The position numbers and the translations under genes were made by a program. DNA of 51,350 nucleotides. Source: CAMBRF01 sp964404035 (GTDB lineage: Bacteria; Verrucomicrobiota; Kiritimatiellia; CAIKKV01; CAITUY01). Below, in pieces: positions 1-7,638 of the stretch. The notes below the pieces were generated by a model, which saw nothing but the letters and a program-made list of their open reading frames with translations, did not search any database and had not been told where the DNA came from. The stretch covers positions 1 to 51,350 of the forward strand of contig CAYOIT010000009.1 in assembly GCA_964404035.1 (NCBI GenBank), read 5' to 3'. The first letter of the stretch is position 1, and every line of letters starts with the position of its first letter.

Positions 1-806
1 TGCAGGCAGGAGGCTGTCAGGGCCGTGCGGCGCTCGTTGCGCTCTTTCTGCCGCACCTCCAACTCGTCGCACCGCTTCATCAACTCGTCCACCTTCGCCA
101 CAATGCGCTTTTGCTCGGCTAGAGGGGGGAGCGTAATGAGCATGTGTTCTAACTTACCCTTGGTTATGTGCCGCAGACCGACGGCCCCATGAGCACGTGC
201 TATCATCTCATCCAGTTGGGCATTGACCGCCAGGCGTAGATACTGGTCAAGAAAGCCCCCGTAGAGCTCGCATCTGAATATGTGCTGGTTCAGCACTGCG
301 AGTTCACCTTGCCAGATGAAGGCCCCAAAAGATGTTCCCGGGGTGCCAGACCAAGAAATCAGGAATTCACCATTTCGGATGTAGAACTTCTCAGGCACTT
401 CGAAATCACAGTAGTTGAACGAGGCACCTGGATTGTTCAGGTTCTGAATACGCACAATAGGGGTTCCGGACGAACTCCACTCTGTCGGCTTAAATGCCTT
501 TCCATTAACCATATTGATGGCGCTGCCAATCCGGACCCATGCCCAACAAGGGGGAATTGCGTAAGGCGCCTCTTTGTCTCCAACCGGCGGAAGATGGTCC
601 GAATCCCGAACACAGCCATCGTTGACCAACCTCATTCTTGCGGCATACATCTTCGCGACCAGAGTGCCCGCCGGCTCATCCCCCGGATCCTGCTCCACCA
701 GTTTCCCTCTGACCGCCAACTGGAGGATGAGTTCGCGCAGTCTGGGGACGCCGCCCGGGGCTTCGGCGAGCAGATCGAAGTTGTCGAGGATCATTCGGGT
801 ATTCAT
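1..806 (-). CDS. hsdS: Type I restriction-modification specificity subunit HsdS (3' part cut by window edge)
   Basis: HsdS supplies the target-recognition domains that guide the HsdR2M2S complex to its bipartite DNA site. About 268 residues are visible. The N-terminus has the conserved family opening (LLAEAPGGVPRLRELILQLA, then VRGKLVEQDPGDEPA), followed by one target-recognition domain and the conserved helix region with LPPLAEQKRIVAKVDELM near the left edge. The second recognition domain lies outside the window. I chose the ATG at 806; an in-frame GTG three codons upstream is possible and neither has a clear ribosome binding site. It is the last gene of the leftward hsdR-hsdM-hsdS series and is separated from hsdM by 232 bp that hold a TCCGTG repeat array. 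Family assignment is firm; the DNA target cannot be read from the sequence. Confidence 0.92.
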   Translation of the reverse strand, partial: MNTRMILDNFDLLAEAPGGVPRLRELILQLAVRGKLVEQDPGDEPAGTLVAKMYAARMRLVNDGCVRDSDHLPPVGDKEAPYAIPPCWAWVRIGSAINMVNGKAFKPTEWSSSGTPIVRIQNLNNPGASFNYCDFEVPEKFYIRNGEFLISWSGTPGTSFGAFIWQGELAVLNQHIFRCELYGGFLDQYLRLAVNAQLDEMIARAHGAVGLRHITKGKLEHMLITLPPLAEQKRIVAKVDELMKRCDELEVRQKERNERRTALTASCL

Positions 807-964
807 GGGATGCACGAGGTGGAGCCTATCCGGAACGCTAGACGGAGACACGATGGGGCGAAGAGACTGGCTTGTCTCCTTTTCCTCGTTGAACTGCTCC
901 AGAGAAGGGTGGCGCGCATTTTGGCCACGGGTACTCGCATGGGCGAAATGCGCGCCACATTTGA

Positions 965-1028
965 TTCTCCGTGTTCGCCGGAGCCTTGGCGCAGGCAGAT
1001 TCTCCGTGCCTCCGTGTCTCCGTGGTGA
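965..1028. repeat. TCCGTG repeat array between hsdM and hsdS
   Basis: The 232 bp between hsdS and hsdM contain four copies of TCCGTG: one near 967-972, then three in tandem at 1003-1026 spaced 8 to 9 bp apart, ending in CTCCGTGGTGAA. Read on the minus strand this gives CACGGAG units. Similar CACGGAG/TCCGTG arrays are scattered in intergenic DNA of many environmental genomes and often give spurious peptides such as HHGDTEAR. A related array with a different spacing lies at 33969-34038. No function is known to me. Confidence 0.6.
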
Positions 1029-1038
1029 ATCTTGAACA

Positions 1039-2487
1039 TCATGGCTCCGCTCTCTCCAATGCCTCGGCCAGGGCGTTCTTCAGCGCCTCGCGAGCGGTGG
1101 CCACCTCGCCCAGCAGCGTCTTGTAGCTGGCGAGCAGTTCATCAGGATCGCCGTGCGACGCCACCTCGGCGTTCGGGTTCTTGATGTCGAGGTTGAACCC
1201 GTTTTCCCTGATCTTCTCCACGGGAACCCGCCAGGCGCACTCGCTCTCCTTGCGCTTCTTCCACCACTTTTTCTCGGGCTCGAATTCCTCGATGCGGATG
1301 GGTTTGGTCTTGTTGTAGGACTTGACGCCCGCCGGGTACGGGTGCTCGTAGTACCAGACCTCCCGGGTCTTCTCGCCCTTGGTGAAGAAGAGCAGGTTGG
1401 TCTTGATCCCGGTGTACGGAGCGAACACGCCGTTGGGTAGCCGCACAATGGTATGGAGATTGCACTCCTCCAGCAGCCGCTCCTTGATCCGGGTTTTGAC
1501 GCCCTCCCCGAACAGCGTGCCGTCGGGCAGGACAATGGCCCCGCGCCCGCCGTCCCTGAGCAGGTGCATGATAAGCAGCAGGAACAGGTCAGCCGTCTCC
1601 CGCGTGCGGAAGGACGCGGGGAAATTCTGCTCGATGCCGTCCTCCTCCATGCCGCCGAACGGAGGATTGGTAATGATGACGTCCACCCGGTCCTTCGGGC
1701 CGTAGTCGCGCAGCGGGCGGGACAGTGTGTTGTCGTGCCGGATCCGGCTGGGCACCTCGATACCGTGCAGGAGCATGTTGGTGACGCACAGCAGGTGCGG
1801 CATGGGTTTCTTTTCCACGCCGTGGATGGCCTGCTGGAGCGCCGCCTCATCCTCCACGCTCTTCACGTACTTGCCCCGGATATGCTCGATCGCGCAGGTC
1901 AAGAACCCGCCGGTGCCGCAGGCGGGATCGAGGATGGACTCGCCGAGACGGGGCGCGGTCATCTGCACCATGAACTCGGTGACGGCGCGGGGCGTGTAGT
2001 ACTCGCCCGCGTTGCCGGCGCCCTGCAGGTCGCGCAGGATTTGCTCGTAGATATCCCCGAACAGGTGCCGGTCGGTGGCGGAGTTGAAGTTGATTTCGTT
2101 GATCTTGTTGATGACCTGGCGCAGGAGGGTGCCGGACTTCATGTAATTGTAGGCATCCTCAAACACCTCGCGCACCACATGGCCGCGCGGATCCCTGCCG
2201 GCGGCGGGCAGGTTCTTGAGGGTCTTGAACAGGTCGTTGTTGATGAAGTCGAGCAGTTCGTCGCCCGTGATGCCCTCGGGGTCGGCGGCCCAGTGGCGCC
2301 AGCGGAGTTTGGGAGGCATGGGGGAGCGGTAGGCATCGCCGGTCAGCTCGTATTCCTGTTCCTTGTCGTCGAAGATCTTGAGAAACATCATCCAGCCGAG
2401 TTGGCTGATGCGCTGCGCATCGCCATCGACGCCGGCATCTTTGCGCATGATGTCCTGGATGGTCTTGATCGTGGCGGATAGTGACAT
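1039..2487 (-). CDS. hsdM: Type I restriction-modification DNA methyltransferase HsdM
   Basis: N6-adenine methylase subunit of the type I complex; it transfers a methyl group from S-adenosylmethionine to adenine in the site chosen by HsdS. The 482-residue product has the N-terminal HsdM helical domain, the SAM-binding motif DPACGTGGF at 187-195, and the catalytic NPPFGG motif at 274-279, all intact. The start at 2487 has GGAG nine bases upstream. It lies between hsdR and hsdS in the same orientation. The 135 bp separating it from hsdR contain a pair of GC-rich hairpins. Length and motifs are normal for the family, so the enzyme is expected to be active. Confidence 0.97.
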   Translation of the reverse strand: MSLSATIKTIQDIMRKDAGVDGDAQRISQLGWMMFLKIFDDKEQEYELTGDAYRSPMPPKLRWRHWAADPEGITGDELLDFINNDLFKTLKNLPAAGRDPRGHVVREVFEDAYNYMKSGTLLRQVINKINEINFNSATDRHLFGDIYEQILRDLQGAGNAGEYYTPRAVTEFMVQMTAPRLGESILDPACGTGGFLTCAIEHIRGKYVKSVEDEAALQQAIHGVEKKPMPHLLCVTNMLLHGIEVPSRIRHDNTLSRPLRDYGPKDRVDVIITNPPFGGMEEDGIEQNFPASFRTRETADLFLLLIMHLLRDGGRGAIVLPDGTLFGEGVKTRIKERLLEECNLHTIVRLPNGVFAPYTGIKTNLLFFTKGEKTREVWYYEHPYPAGVKSYNKTKPIRIEEFEPEKKWWKKRKESECAWRVPVEKIRENGFNLDIKNPNAEVASHGDPDELLASYKTLLGEVATAREALKNALAEALERAEP

Positions 2488-2535
2488 AGCAACTTTCTCC
2501 GGAACATACCTCTTTTGCGTGTCTCTTCCTCAGTA

Positions 2536-2583
2536 CGGCGGGCACTACGCTGCCCGCCGCTGCCGGGCGACGTAGCGCCCGGC
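2536..2583. repeat. Two tandem GC-rich hairpins with complementary loops, hsdR-hsdM intergenic
   Basis: Hairpin 1 has perfect 9-bp arms (CGGCGGGCA / TGCCCGCCG, 2536-2544 and 2551-2559) around the loop CTACGC. Hairpin 2 has perfect 8-bp arms (GCCGGGCG / CGCCCGGC, 2562-2569 and 2576-2583) around the loop ACGTAG. The loops contain CTACG and CGTAG, which are complementary, so they could pair as kissing loops in RNA. The unit is bounded by GTA on the left and TAC on the right. It resembles a REP-like intergenic element and could attenuate or protect the hsdRMS transcript. The function is inferred; the symmetry is directly visible. Confidence 0.6.
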
Positions 2584-2622
2584 CTACTTGGGTTGCGGGC
2601 GAGCACCCGGCTTGGGCAATTC

Positions 2623-5096
2623 CTAAGCGGATCTGTAGATTTCCTGTTCCAATTCCTTCACTGCCGCCAGGTACTGCCGCTTGCCGCCGAAGGCCTGAAT
2701 TAGTTCGACTGGCGTCCCGAGGCGGCTGATGGGCTGCACTTTCAGCACTGCGGTATTCTCCAGGTTCCCCACCCCTTCGTCGGCATACTTCTCCAGCAAG
2801 GCGTCCAGCACGGCCCGGCCCCGCTCGCCATGCTTGGCGAAATAGTGCCGCTTTCGAACGTTCTCAGCCCGTTCGCGGCGGGTCAGCGGGGGCTGGCCGA
2901 AGGCGACGTGGCAGATCAGGTCAAAGGGATCCAGATCCCGGCCGACTTCCTCTGCCAGCGGTTCGAACAGGATGCCTCGCTCAGCCAGTTCGTCGATCAC
3001 AACCTGTTTCTGTTCGGCCGTAGACCAGAACGTCAGGAACTGGTCGAGCGACGCAAACTCCCCGCACACCGTCCTGCGCGTGAAATCCTTGAGCGATTCG
3101 GTGATCAGTTTGCCGCCAGGGCCGTAATACTGGACCCGTTCCTTCACCACCGTGACCGGCACATCGCCCACCACGTATNNNNNNNNNNNNNNNNNNNNNN
3201 NNNNNNNNNNNNNNNNNNNNNNNNNNNNNNNNNNNNNNNNNNNNNNNNNNNNNNNNNNNNNNNNNNNNNNNNNNNNNNGTAATACTGGACCCGTTCCTTC
3301 ACCACCGTGACCGGCACATCGCCCACCACGTATCTGGCTCGGGGCTCAGACGGCTCGCGGGGACGCTCGCCCTCCAGGGGATCTGCAGGCGGCACGGGCG
3401 ATTCGCCGGGGCCGGGCTCATACACTTGCACGGGATCGCCGTCGAAATCGGGGTCGGCGAACAACTCGGTGGCCTTCTTGAAATCCATGATGGTAAAGTA
3501 GAACTTCTGGTAATCCTCGTTGATCCGGGTGCCGCGCCCGATGATCTGCTTGAATTTCGCGAGGGATTCGATGCGTTTATCCAGCACGATCAGCTTGCAG
3601 GTCTGGGCATCCACGCCGGTGGAGAGCAGTTCCGAGGTGGTGACGATGACCGGGTAACGTTGGTCCGGCATGATGAAATTGTCGAGTTCCGCCTTGCCCT
3701 CGGGGTTGTCGCCGGTGATCCGCATGACGTACTTGTCGTTCTGGGCGGCCAGATCGGCGTTTTCGTTCACCAGGGCCTCCCGCATCCGTTCGGCGTGGTC
3801 GATATCCTCGCAGAAGACAATGGTCTTGGAAAACCGGTCGGTGGCTTTGAGGAACTGGGTGATCTTGCGCGCCACCAGGGCGGTGCGCTGTTCCAGCACC
3901 AGGCTCCGGTCGAAGTCACGCTGGTTGTAGACGCGGTCCTCGATGAGTTGCCCATGCTTGTCGCGTTTCCCCTGCTCCGGCCGGTAGCCCACGAGATCCT
4001 TGTCGATATCGATGCGAACGACCTTGTAAGGCGCCAGGAACCCATCCTCGATGCCCTGTCTGAGGGAATAGGAATAGATCGGCTCGCCGAAGTAATCGAT
4101 GTTCGAGATGTCGCGGGTCTCGCGCGGGGTGGCGGTGAGTCCGATCTGGGTGGCGGACTTGAAGTAGTCGAGGATTTCCCGCCAGGCCGAGTTTTCGTCG
4201 GCACTGCCCCGGTGACATTCGTCCACCACGATCAGATCGAAGAAGCCAGGTGAGAACTGGCGGTAAATGTTCCGATCTGCCTCGGTTCCGGTGACGGCCT
4301 GGTACAGGGCGAGGTAAATCTCGTAAGAGGTATCAGCCTGACGGTTCGAGATCTTGGTCATGGCGGAACCGAACGGCTTGAAATCGTTGGTGCGGGCCTG
4401 GTCCACCAGGATGTTCCGGTCGGCGAGGAAGAGGATCCGCTTGCGCGCACGGGATTTCCAGAGGCGCCAGATGATCTGGAAGGCGGTGAAGGTCTTGCCG
4501 GTACCGGTGGCCATGACGAGCAGAAGGCGGTCCTGGCCTTTGGCAATGGCCTCAATGGCCCGATTGACGGCGTTTACCTGATAGTACCGGGGAGGCCGAT
4601 CGGCGGCGGAAACATGGTAATCCTGGGTCACCACCGGCAATTGTCCGGCGGTGAGGCCCTTCCAGGCGCAGTACCGCTGCCAGAGGGCATCCGGGGAGGG
4701 AAAGGCGTCCAAGGGAATCTCCGTCTCAATCGGCCCGGAGGTGACGGTCCGGTCATGGAAGAGAAAGCCGGAGCCATTGGAGCTGAAGACGAAGGGAATA
4801 TCCTGCATAGCGGCCGAATCCAGCGCCTGGGGCATGCCGTCACCAAGCGTATGGCGGGCATCCTTCGCTTCAATAAGAGCCAGGGGGATATTGGGCTTGT
4901 AGTAGAGGATGAAGTCGGCGCGGCGGACCTTGCCCCGGGTATGCAGCTTGCCTCGGACAATGACTCGACCTTTGGTGAAGGTGACTTCCTCGCGGATCTG
5001 GGTCTGGAGGTCCCAACCGGCCTTCAGAATGGCAGGAGTGATGAGCTTCGTGCAGATATCACGCTCGCTCAAGTTGGGTGTCCGCGAAGCCGGCAT
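2623..5096 (-). CDS. hsdR: Type I restriction endonuclease HsdR (interrupted by an artefactual N gap)
   Basis: Motor and nuclease subunit of the type I system. It cuts DNA after ATP-driven translocation. From the ATG at 5096 there is a PD-(D/E)xK nuclease core (D61, E76-A-K78), a helicase Walker A (ATGTGKT, 196-202), DECH at 292-295 and the downstream SF2 motif GLTATPRE. A 100-N run at 3179-3278 is flanked by an identical 55-bp sequence on both sides (3124-3178 and 3279-3333). Removing one copy plus the Ns gives an uninterrupted frame of about 772 residues, a normal HsdR length. The ATG at 5096 has GGAAGGGA eight bases upstream; an in-frame GTG at 5114 would overlap the upstream gene. The start lies five bases after the stop of the URO-D gene, implying coupled translation. 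Confidence 0.93.
3124..3333. other. Scaffold gap (100 N, 3179-3278) flanked by a 55-bp duplicated end
   Basis: Exactly 100 N lie between two identical 55-bp copies at 3124-3178 and 3279-3333. This is the pattern produced when two contigs with overlapping ends are joined by a placeholder rather than merged. Collapsing it removes 155 bp and restores the hsdR reading frame, which supports an artefact and not a biological duplication. Confidence 0.9.
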
Positions 5097-5101
5097 GCCA
5101 T

Positions 5102-6295
5102 TTATCCCTTCCACCCGTACTCCTGCGTCGCCGCCATGAGCAGGCGCATGCCGGTCAGTTTCGAACCGGAATTGATGCTGCCGGCCGTCGTGAAGACTAC
5201 TCCGCGTTGCTCCCGGGCCATCTCCGCATCGCGCAAGTACTCCGCCACGATATTGACTTCCTCGTTGCGGCTGAAGGTGAAGGGAGCGAGTTGCCCATGA
5301 ATCACGGCCTTGGGAAGATGCTGACGGATCTCGGTCACGGTCAGCTTGGGACCAAAATTGACGCCGGTCAGGTTCAGGCTTCCCAGCAACGGCAACAGAT
5401 GGCCCATGTCGGAATCCGAATGCTGATAACGCGAGTCGCCGGCCGCCGGGCAGTATCGCTCGAAAATTGCCTTCAGGATCGGATAGGCAAAGAACTCATA
5501 CATCTCGGCATTCAACATGGCGCAATTGTCATCCGCCCATCCCCACCCATGGGGCGCGGTTTCGGGGGAGAACCCGGCTTCCTCATCGAGAATGCGCGCT
5601 CGCTCCATCATGGCGCGCAGGATCAGATCACGGTATCGAGCCGCCAGTTCCGGGTTGTCCATGATCAGGAAGATCAGTTCCTGCACACCGTAAATCGACA
5701 TGGCAAACGTCACTGGTCCCCGCTGACCTCGGTACGTGGGCACTTTCGCACCCAACCCGATCAGGCGGGCTCTTTCCTCGCTCCAGTTGGCTGGCAGCAT
5801 GAACGCCCGCAGGTTCTCCAATCGCTTCTCCACGCGATCCAGCAGCGCTTTCAACTCATCTTCGTTGGTCGCCGCCTGCTCCAGCCAGTAGGACCAGTCC
5901 TGCCAGATGTTCTTTCCTTCGAAAATATCGTGAAGCCCTTTGACCTCAGGCCAGTTGAGCTTTGGATCGGGGGCCCATTGGCCCAGCAGGCGCCGCCCAA
6001 CCAGGGGTTCCGCCTTGTCATTGTAACGCGTCTCCAACCCCACCCGGAAAACGGGGTCATGAAAAAGACGGTACCAGTCCTCCGGAATGCCCAGTTCGTC
6101 AAAGACGCATTCGTTGGACATGGCAATGCCCATCGGAAGATGCGGCAGATCCGTGGCCCAAGGATTCTTCAACGCACGATCGTTTTCGGCCCAGAACCGG
6201 GGAATATCCAGCGGCGCCAAGCCGCCATGGGCGCGTGCTTTGTTGACGAGGCTTTCCGCCTTATGAACATGATCCGTCGTAATATGAACACTCAT
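5102..6295 (-). CDS. Uroporphyrinogen decarboxylase (URO-D) family protein
   Basis: A 397-residue protein of the URO-D/methyltransferase superfamily, the fold shared by HemE and corrinoid methyltransferases such as MtaA and MtbA. Visible signs are the extended N-terminal part with LGIPEDWYRLFHDPVFR, a central GPVTFAMSIYGVQELIFLIM stretch, a conserved WGWADDNCAMLNAEMYEFF region and a C-terminal VFTTAGSINSGS motif where the family usually has a GC-like end. It is unlikely to be HemE itself. URO-D-like paralogues are often expanded in environmental anaerobes, where they may act in one-carbon or catabolic pathways, but the substrate here is unknown. AGGAG lies eight bases before the start. It sits 19 bp after the dGTPase gene and 5 bp before hsdR, so it is probably in one transcript with the restriction genes, which is an odd partnership. 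Confidence 0.78.
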   Translation of the reverse strand: MSVHITTDHVHKAESLVNKARAHGGLAPLDIPRFWAENDRALKNPWATDLPHLPMGIAMSNECVFDELGIPEDWYRLFHDPVFRVGLETRYNDKAEPLVGRRLLGQWAPDPKLNWPEVKGLHDIFEGKNIWQDWSYWLEQAATNEDELKALLDRVEKRLENLRAFMLPANWSEERARLIGLGAKVPTYRGQRGPVTFAMSIYGVQELIFLIMDNPELAARYRDLILRAMMERARILDEEAGFSPETAPHGWGWADDNCAMLNAEMYEFFAYPILKAIFERYCPAAGDSRYQHSDSDMGHLLPLLGSLNLTGVNFGPKLTVTEIRQHLPKAVIHGQLAPFTFSRNEEVNIVAEYLRDAEMAREQRGVVFTTAGSINSGSKLTGMRLLMAATQEYGWKG

Positions 6296-6314
6296 AAATC
6301 TGACTCCTGCTCCA

Positions 6315-7484
6315 TTACCCTACCGGTTTCGGTAGAAAAATATCCTGGAAGAAATTCCGGGCATAGCGATCCGTCATCAGCGACATGTGGTCGATCACGA
6401 CCTGGGACAGGGACGGCCAGTCGCTGCGCGTATACATCTTTTCGATGAACCGGTGAAGCTCACGCACTGGCGGCGCGTCCTTGTCCGACACAACACCCCA
6501 GCGCGATTGGGGCCGGGACGACAGCTCACGTTGTTCGAAGTCGAAAATGATGGTCAGCATGTTCTCCGCCCGATGGGCATACTCCACCAACTGAGGATGG
6601 TAATAGATGTTCCGGCAATTGAAGTCGTACAGGAGGCCGAAGGCTTCGAACACGTCGTCCGAAAACCCGATACGATCCGGTGTCTTCAGATTCGTCCCGA
6701 TCATGTCCGTCACGAGATTGTTGATGATGCACCGGTTATCGCTCCCCAGAATCCGGACAACCTTCTTCGGCAACGGCGGCAACTTGCCCAGTACGCTTTG
6801 CGCATCTTCGTAATCCCGCCCGGCATAGGCGATGCGATCGACCATCCTGACCACGCACCCTTCCATGGTGAACGGCATCAAGCCCCGGCTCCGGATCGAC
6901 TCCAGCGGCTTTCCCGCTTTCGGGCGCGGCGCCAGTTGTTGCTCTGTGCGCTCTCCGCAATGGCACACAATGCCGTCACGTACTTCATACGTCAGGTTCA
7001 GGCCGCACTCCTCGGTGGAGGGGCGAAACGCCAACCTATCCACGACCCGCAGACTGTGCAATTCGTGCGAAAAACTCTGGGTCGCATCGTTCCGCTTCCA
7101 CAGTTTGTCCAGAACGGTCTCCCCGGCATGCCCGAACGGCCCGTGGCCCAGATCGTGACCCAACGCAATCGCGAACGCCAGATCCTGATTCAGCCCCAGG
7201 GCCCGGGCCACCGTTTGCGCAATCGAGGCCATGTAAAGCGAATGATCGACGCGCGTCGAAACATGATCGCTCTCAGGGGAGAAAATGACCTGGGTCTTGT
7301 AACGCAGGCGGCGAAAGGCCGAGGAGTGGATGATGCGATGGGCATCGCGCTGGTAGCACTGCCGGATGGGATCCTCAGGCTCCGCCCGCTGCCGGCCCCG
7401 ACTGGCCGAGCTGTGTGTGGCCAGCGGATGATCCAGAATCCGATCCTCGCGTTCCTGCGCTAGTTCTCGAAGGGTCTTGGTCAT
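6315..7484 (-). CDS. dgt: Deoxyguanosinetriphosphate triphosphohydrolase-like HD-domain protein
   Basis: Hydrolyses dNTPs (classically dGTP) to the nucleoside and triphosphate. The 389-residue product from the ATG at 7484 has the HD-superfamily metal ligands: RVDHS (H81), then HDLGHGPFGHAGE with H110-D111 and H114. The motif order is that of dGTPase-like proteins and the length is near the family norm. A GTG at 7493 is an alternative start. A TATAAT sequence lies only about 10 to 20 bases upstream (7504-7509), so the message would be leaderless or nearly so. It heads the leftward series that continues into the URO-D gene and hsdRMS. Some dGTPases act in phage defence by nucleotide depletion, but ordinary dNTP housekeeping is the simpler reading. 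Confidence 0.88.
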   Translation of the reverse strand: MTKTLRELAQEREDRILDHPLATHSSASRGRQRAEPEDPIRQCYQRDAHRIIHSSAFRRLRYKTQVIFSPESDHVSTRVDHSLYMASIAQTVARALGLNQDLAFAIALGHDLGHGPFGHAGETVLDKLWKRNDATQSFSHELHSLRVVDRLAFRPSTEECGLNLTYEVRDGIVCHCGERTEQQLAPRPKAGKPLESIRSRGLMPFTMEGCVVRMVDRIAYAGRDYEDAQSVLGKLPPLPKKVVRILGSDNRCIINNLVTDMIGTNLKTPDRIGFSDDVFEAFGLLYDFNCRNIYYHPQLVEYAHRAENMLTIIFDFEQRELSSRPQSRWGVVSDKDAPPVRELHRFIEKMYTRSDWPSLSQVVIDHMSLMTDRYARNFFQDIFLPKPVG

Positions 7485-7503
7485 GGGTTTCACGTCTCAG
7501 ATC

Positions 7504-7509
7504 ATTATA
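7504..7509 (-). promoter_or_regulatory. Candidate -10 box (TATAAT) for dgt
   Basis: A perfect TATAAT on the minus strand ends 10 bases before the GTG at 7493 and 19 before the ATG at 7484. I see no convincing -35 at 16 to 18 bp spacing. If used, transcription would begin almost at the start codon. Confidence 0.35.
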
Positions 7510-7638
7510 ACGGTTTGCCTTGGTGTCGGGTACGTTACTGGACTGACACGACAGGGTCAAGAGGAGCGCTAACTTTGAGGCAAGCGATCACTCACGGGGC
7601 CTTGCAGGCTCCCTCGCGGTCGGCGGCCCCTTAAACCT

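Noticed and set aside
965..1028. CRISPR array
   Set aside because: Units are 6 bp with 8 to 9 bp spacing and there are no spacers of uniform 25 to 40 bp; no cas genes are present in the window.
803..1042. Minus-strand 79-residue reading frame with IHHGDTEARR
   Set aside because: The peptide is a translation of the TCCGTG repeat array; such peptides are a well-known artefact, and it overlaps the ends of hsdM and hsdS.
1453..2481. Plus-strand 342-residue open frame
   Set aside because: Antisense of hsdM; low-complexity shadow in GC-rich DNA with no family signature.
5078..6448. Plus-strand 456-residue open frame
   Set aside because: Antisense of the URO-D-family gene, which has clear conserved segments and a ribosome binding site.
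7596..7630. Possible terminator of the gapA operon
   Set aside because: Only a 6-bp GGGGCC/GGCCCC stem with a 23-nt loop and no T tract; too weak to claim.
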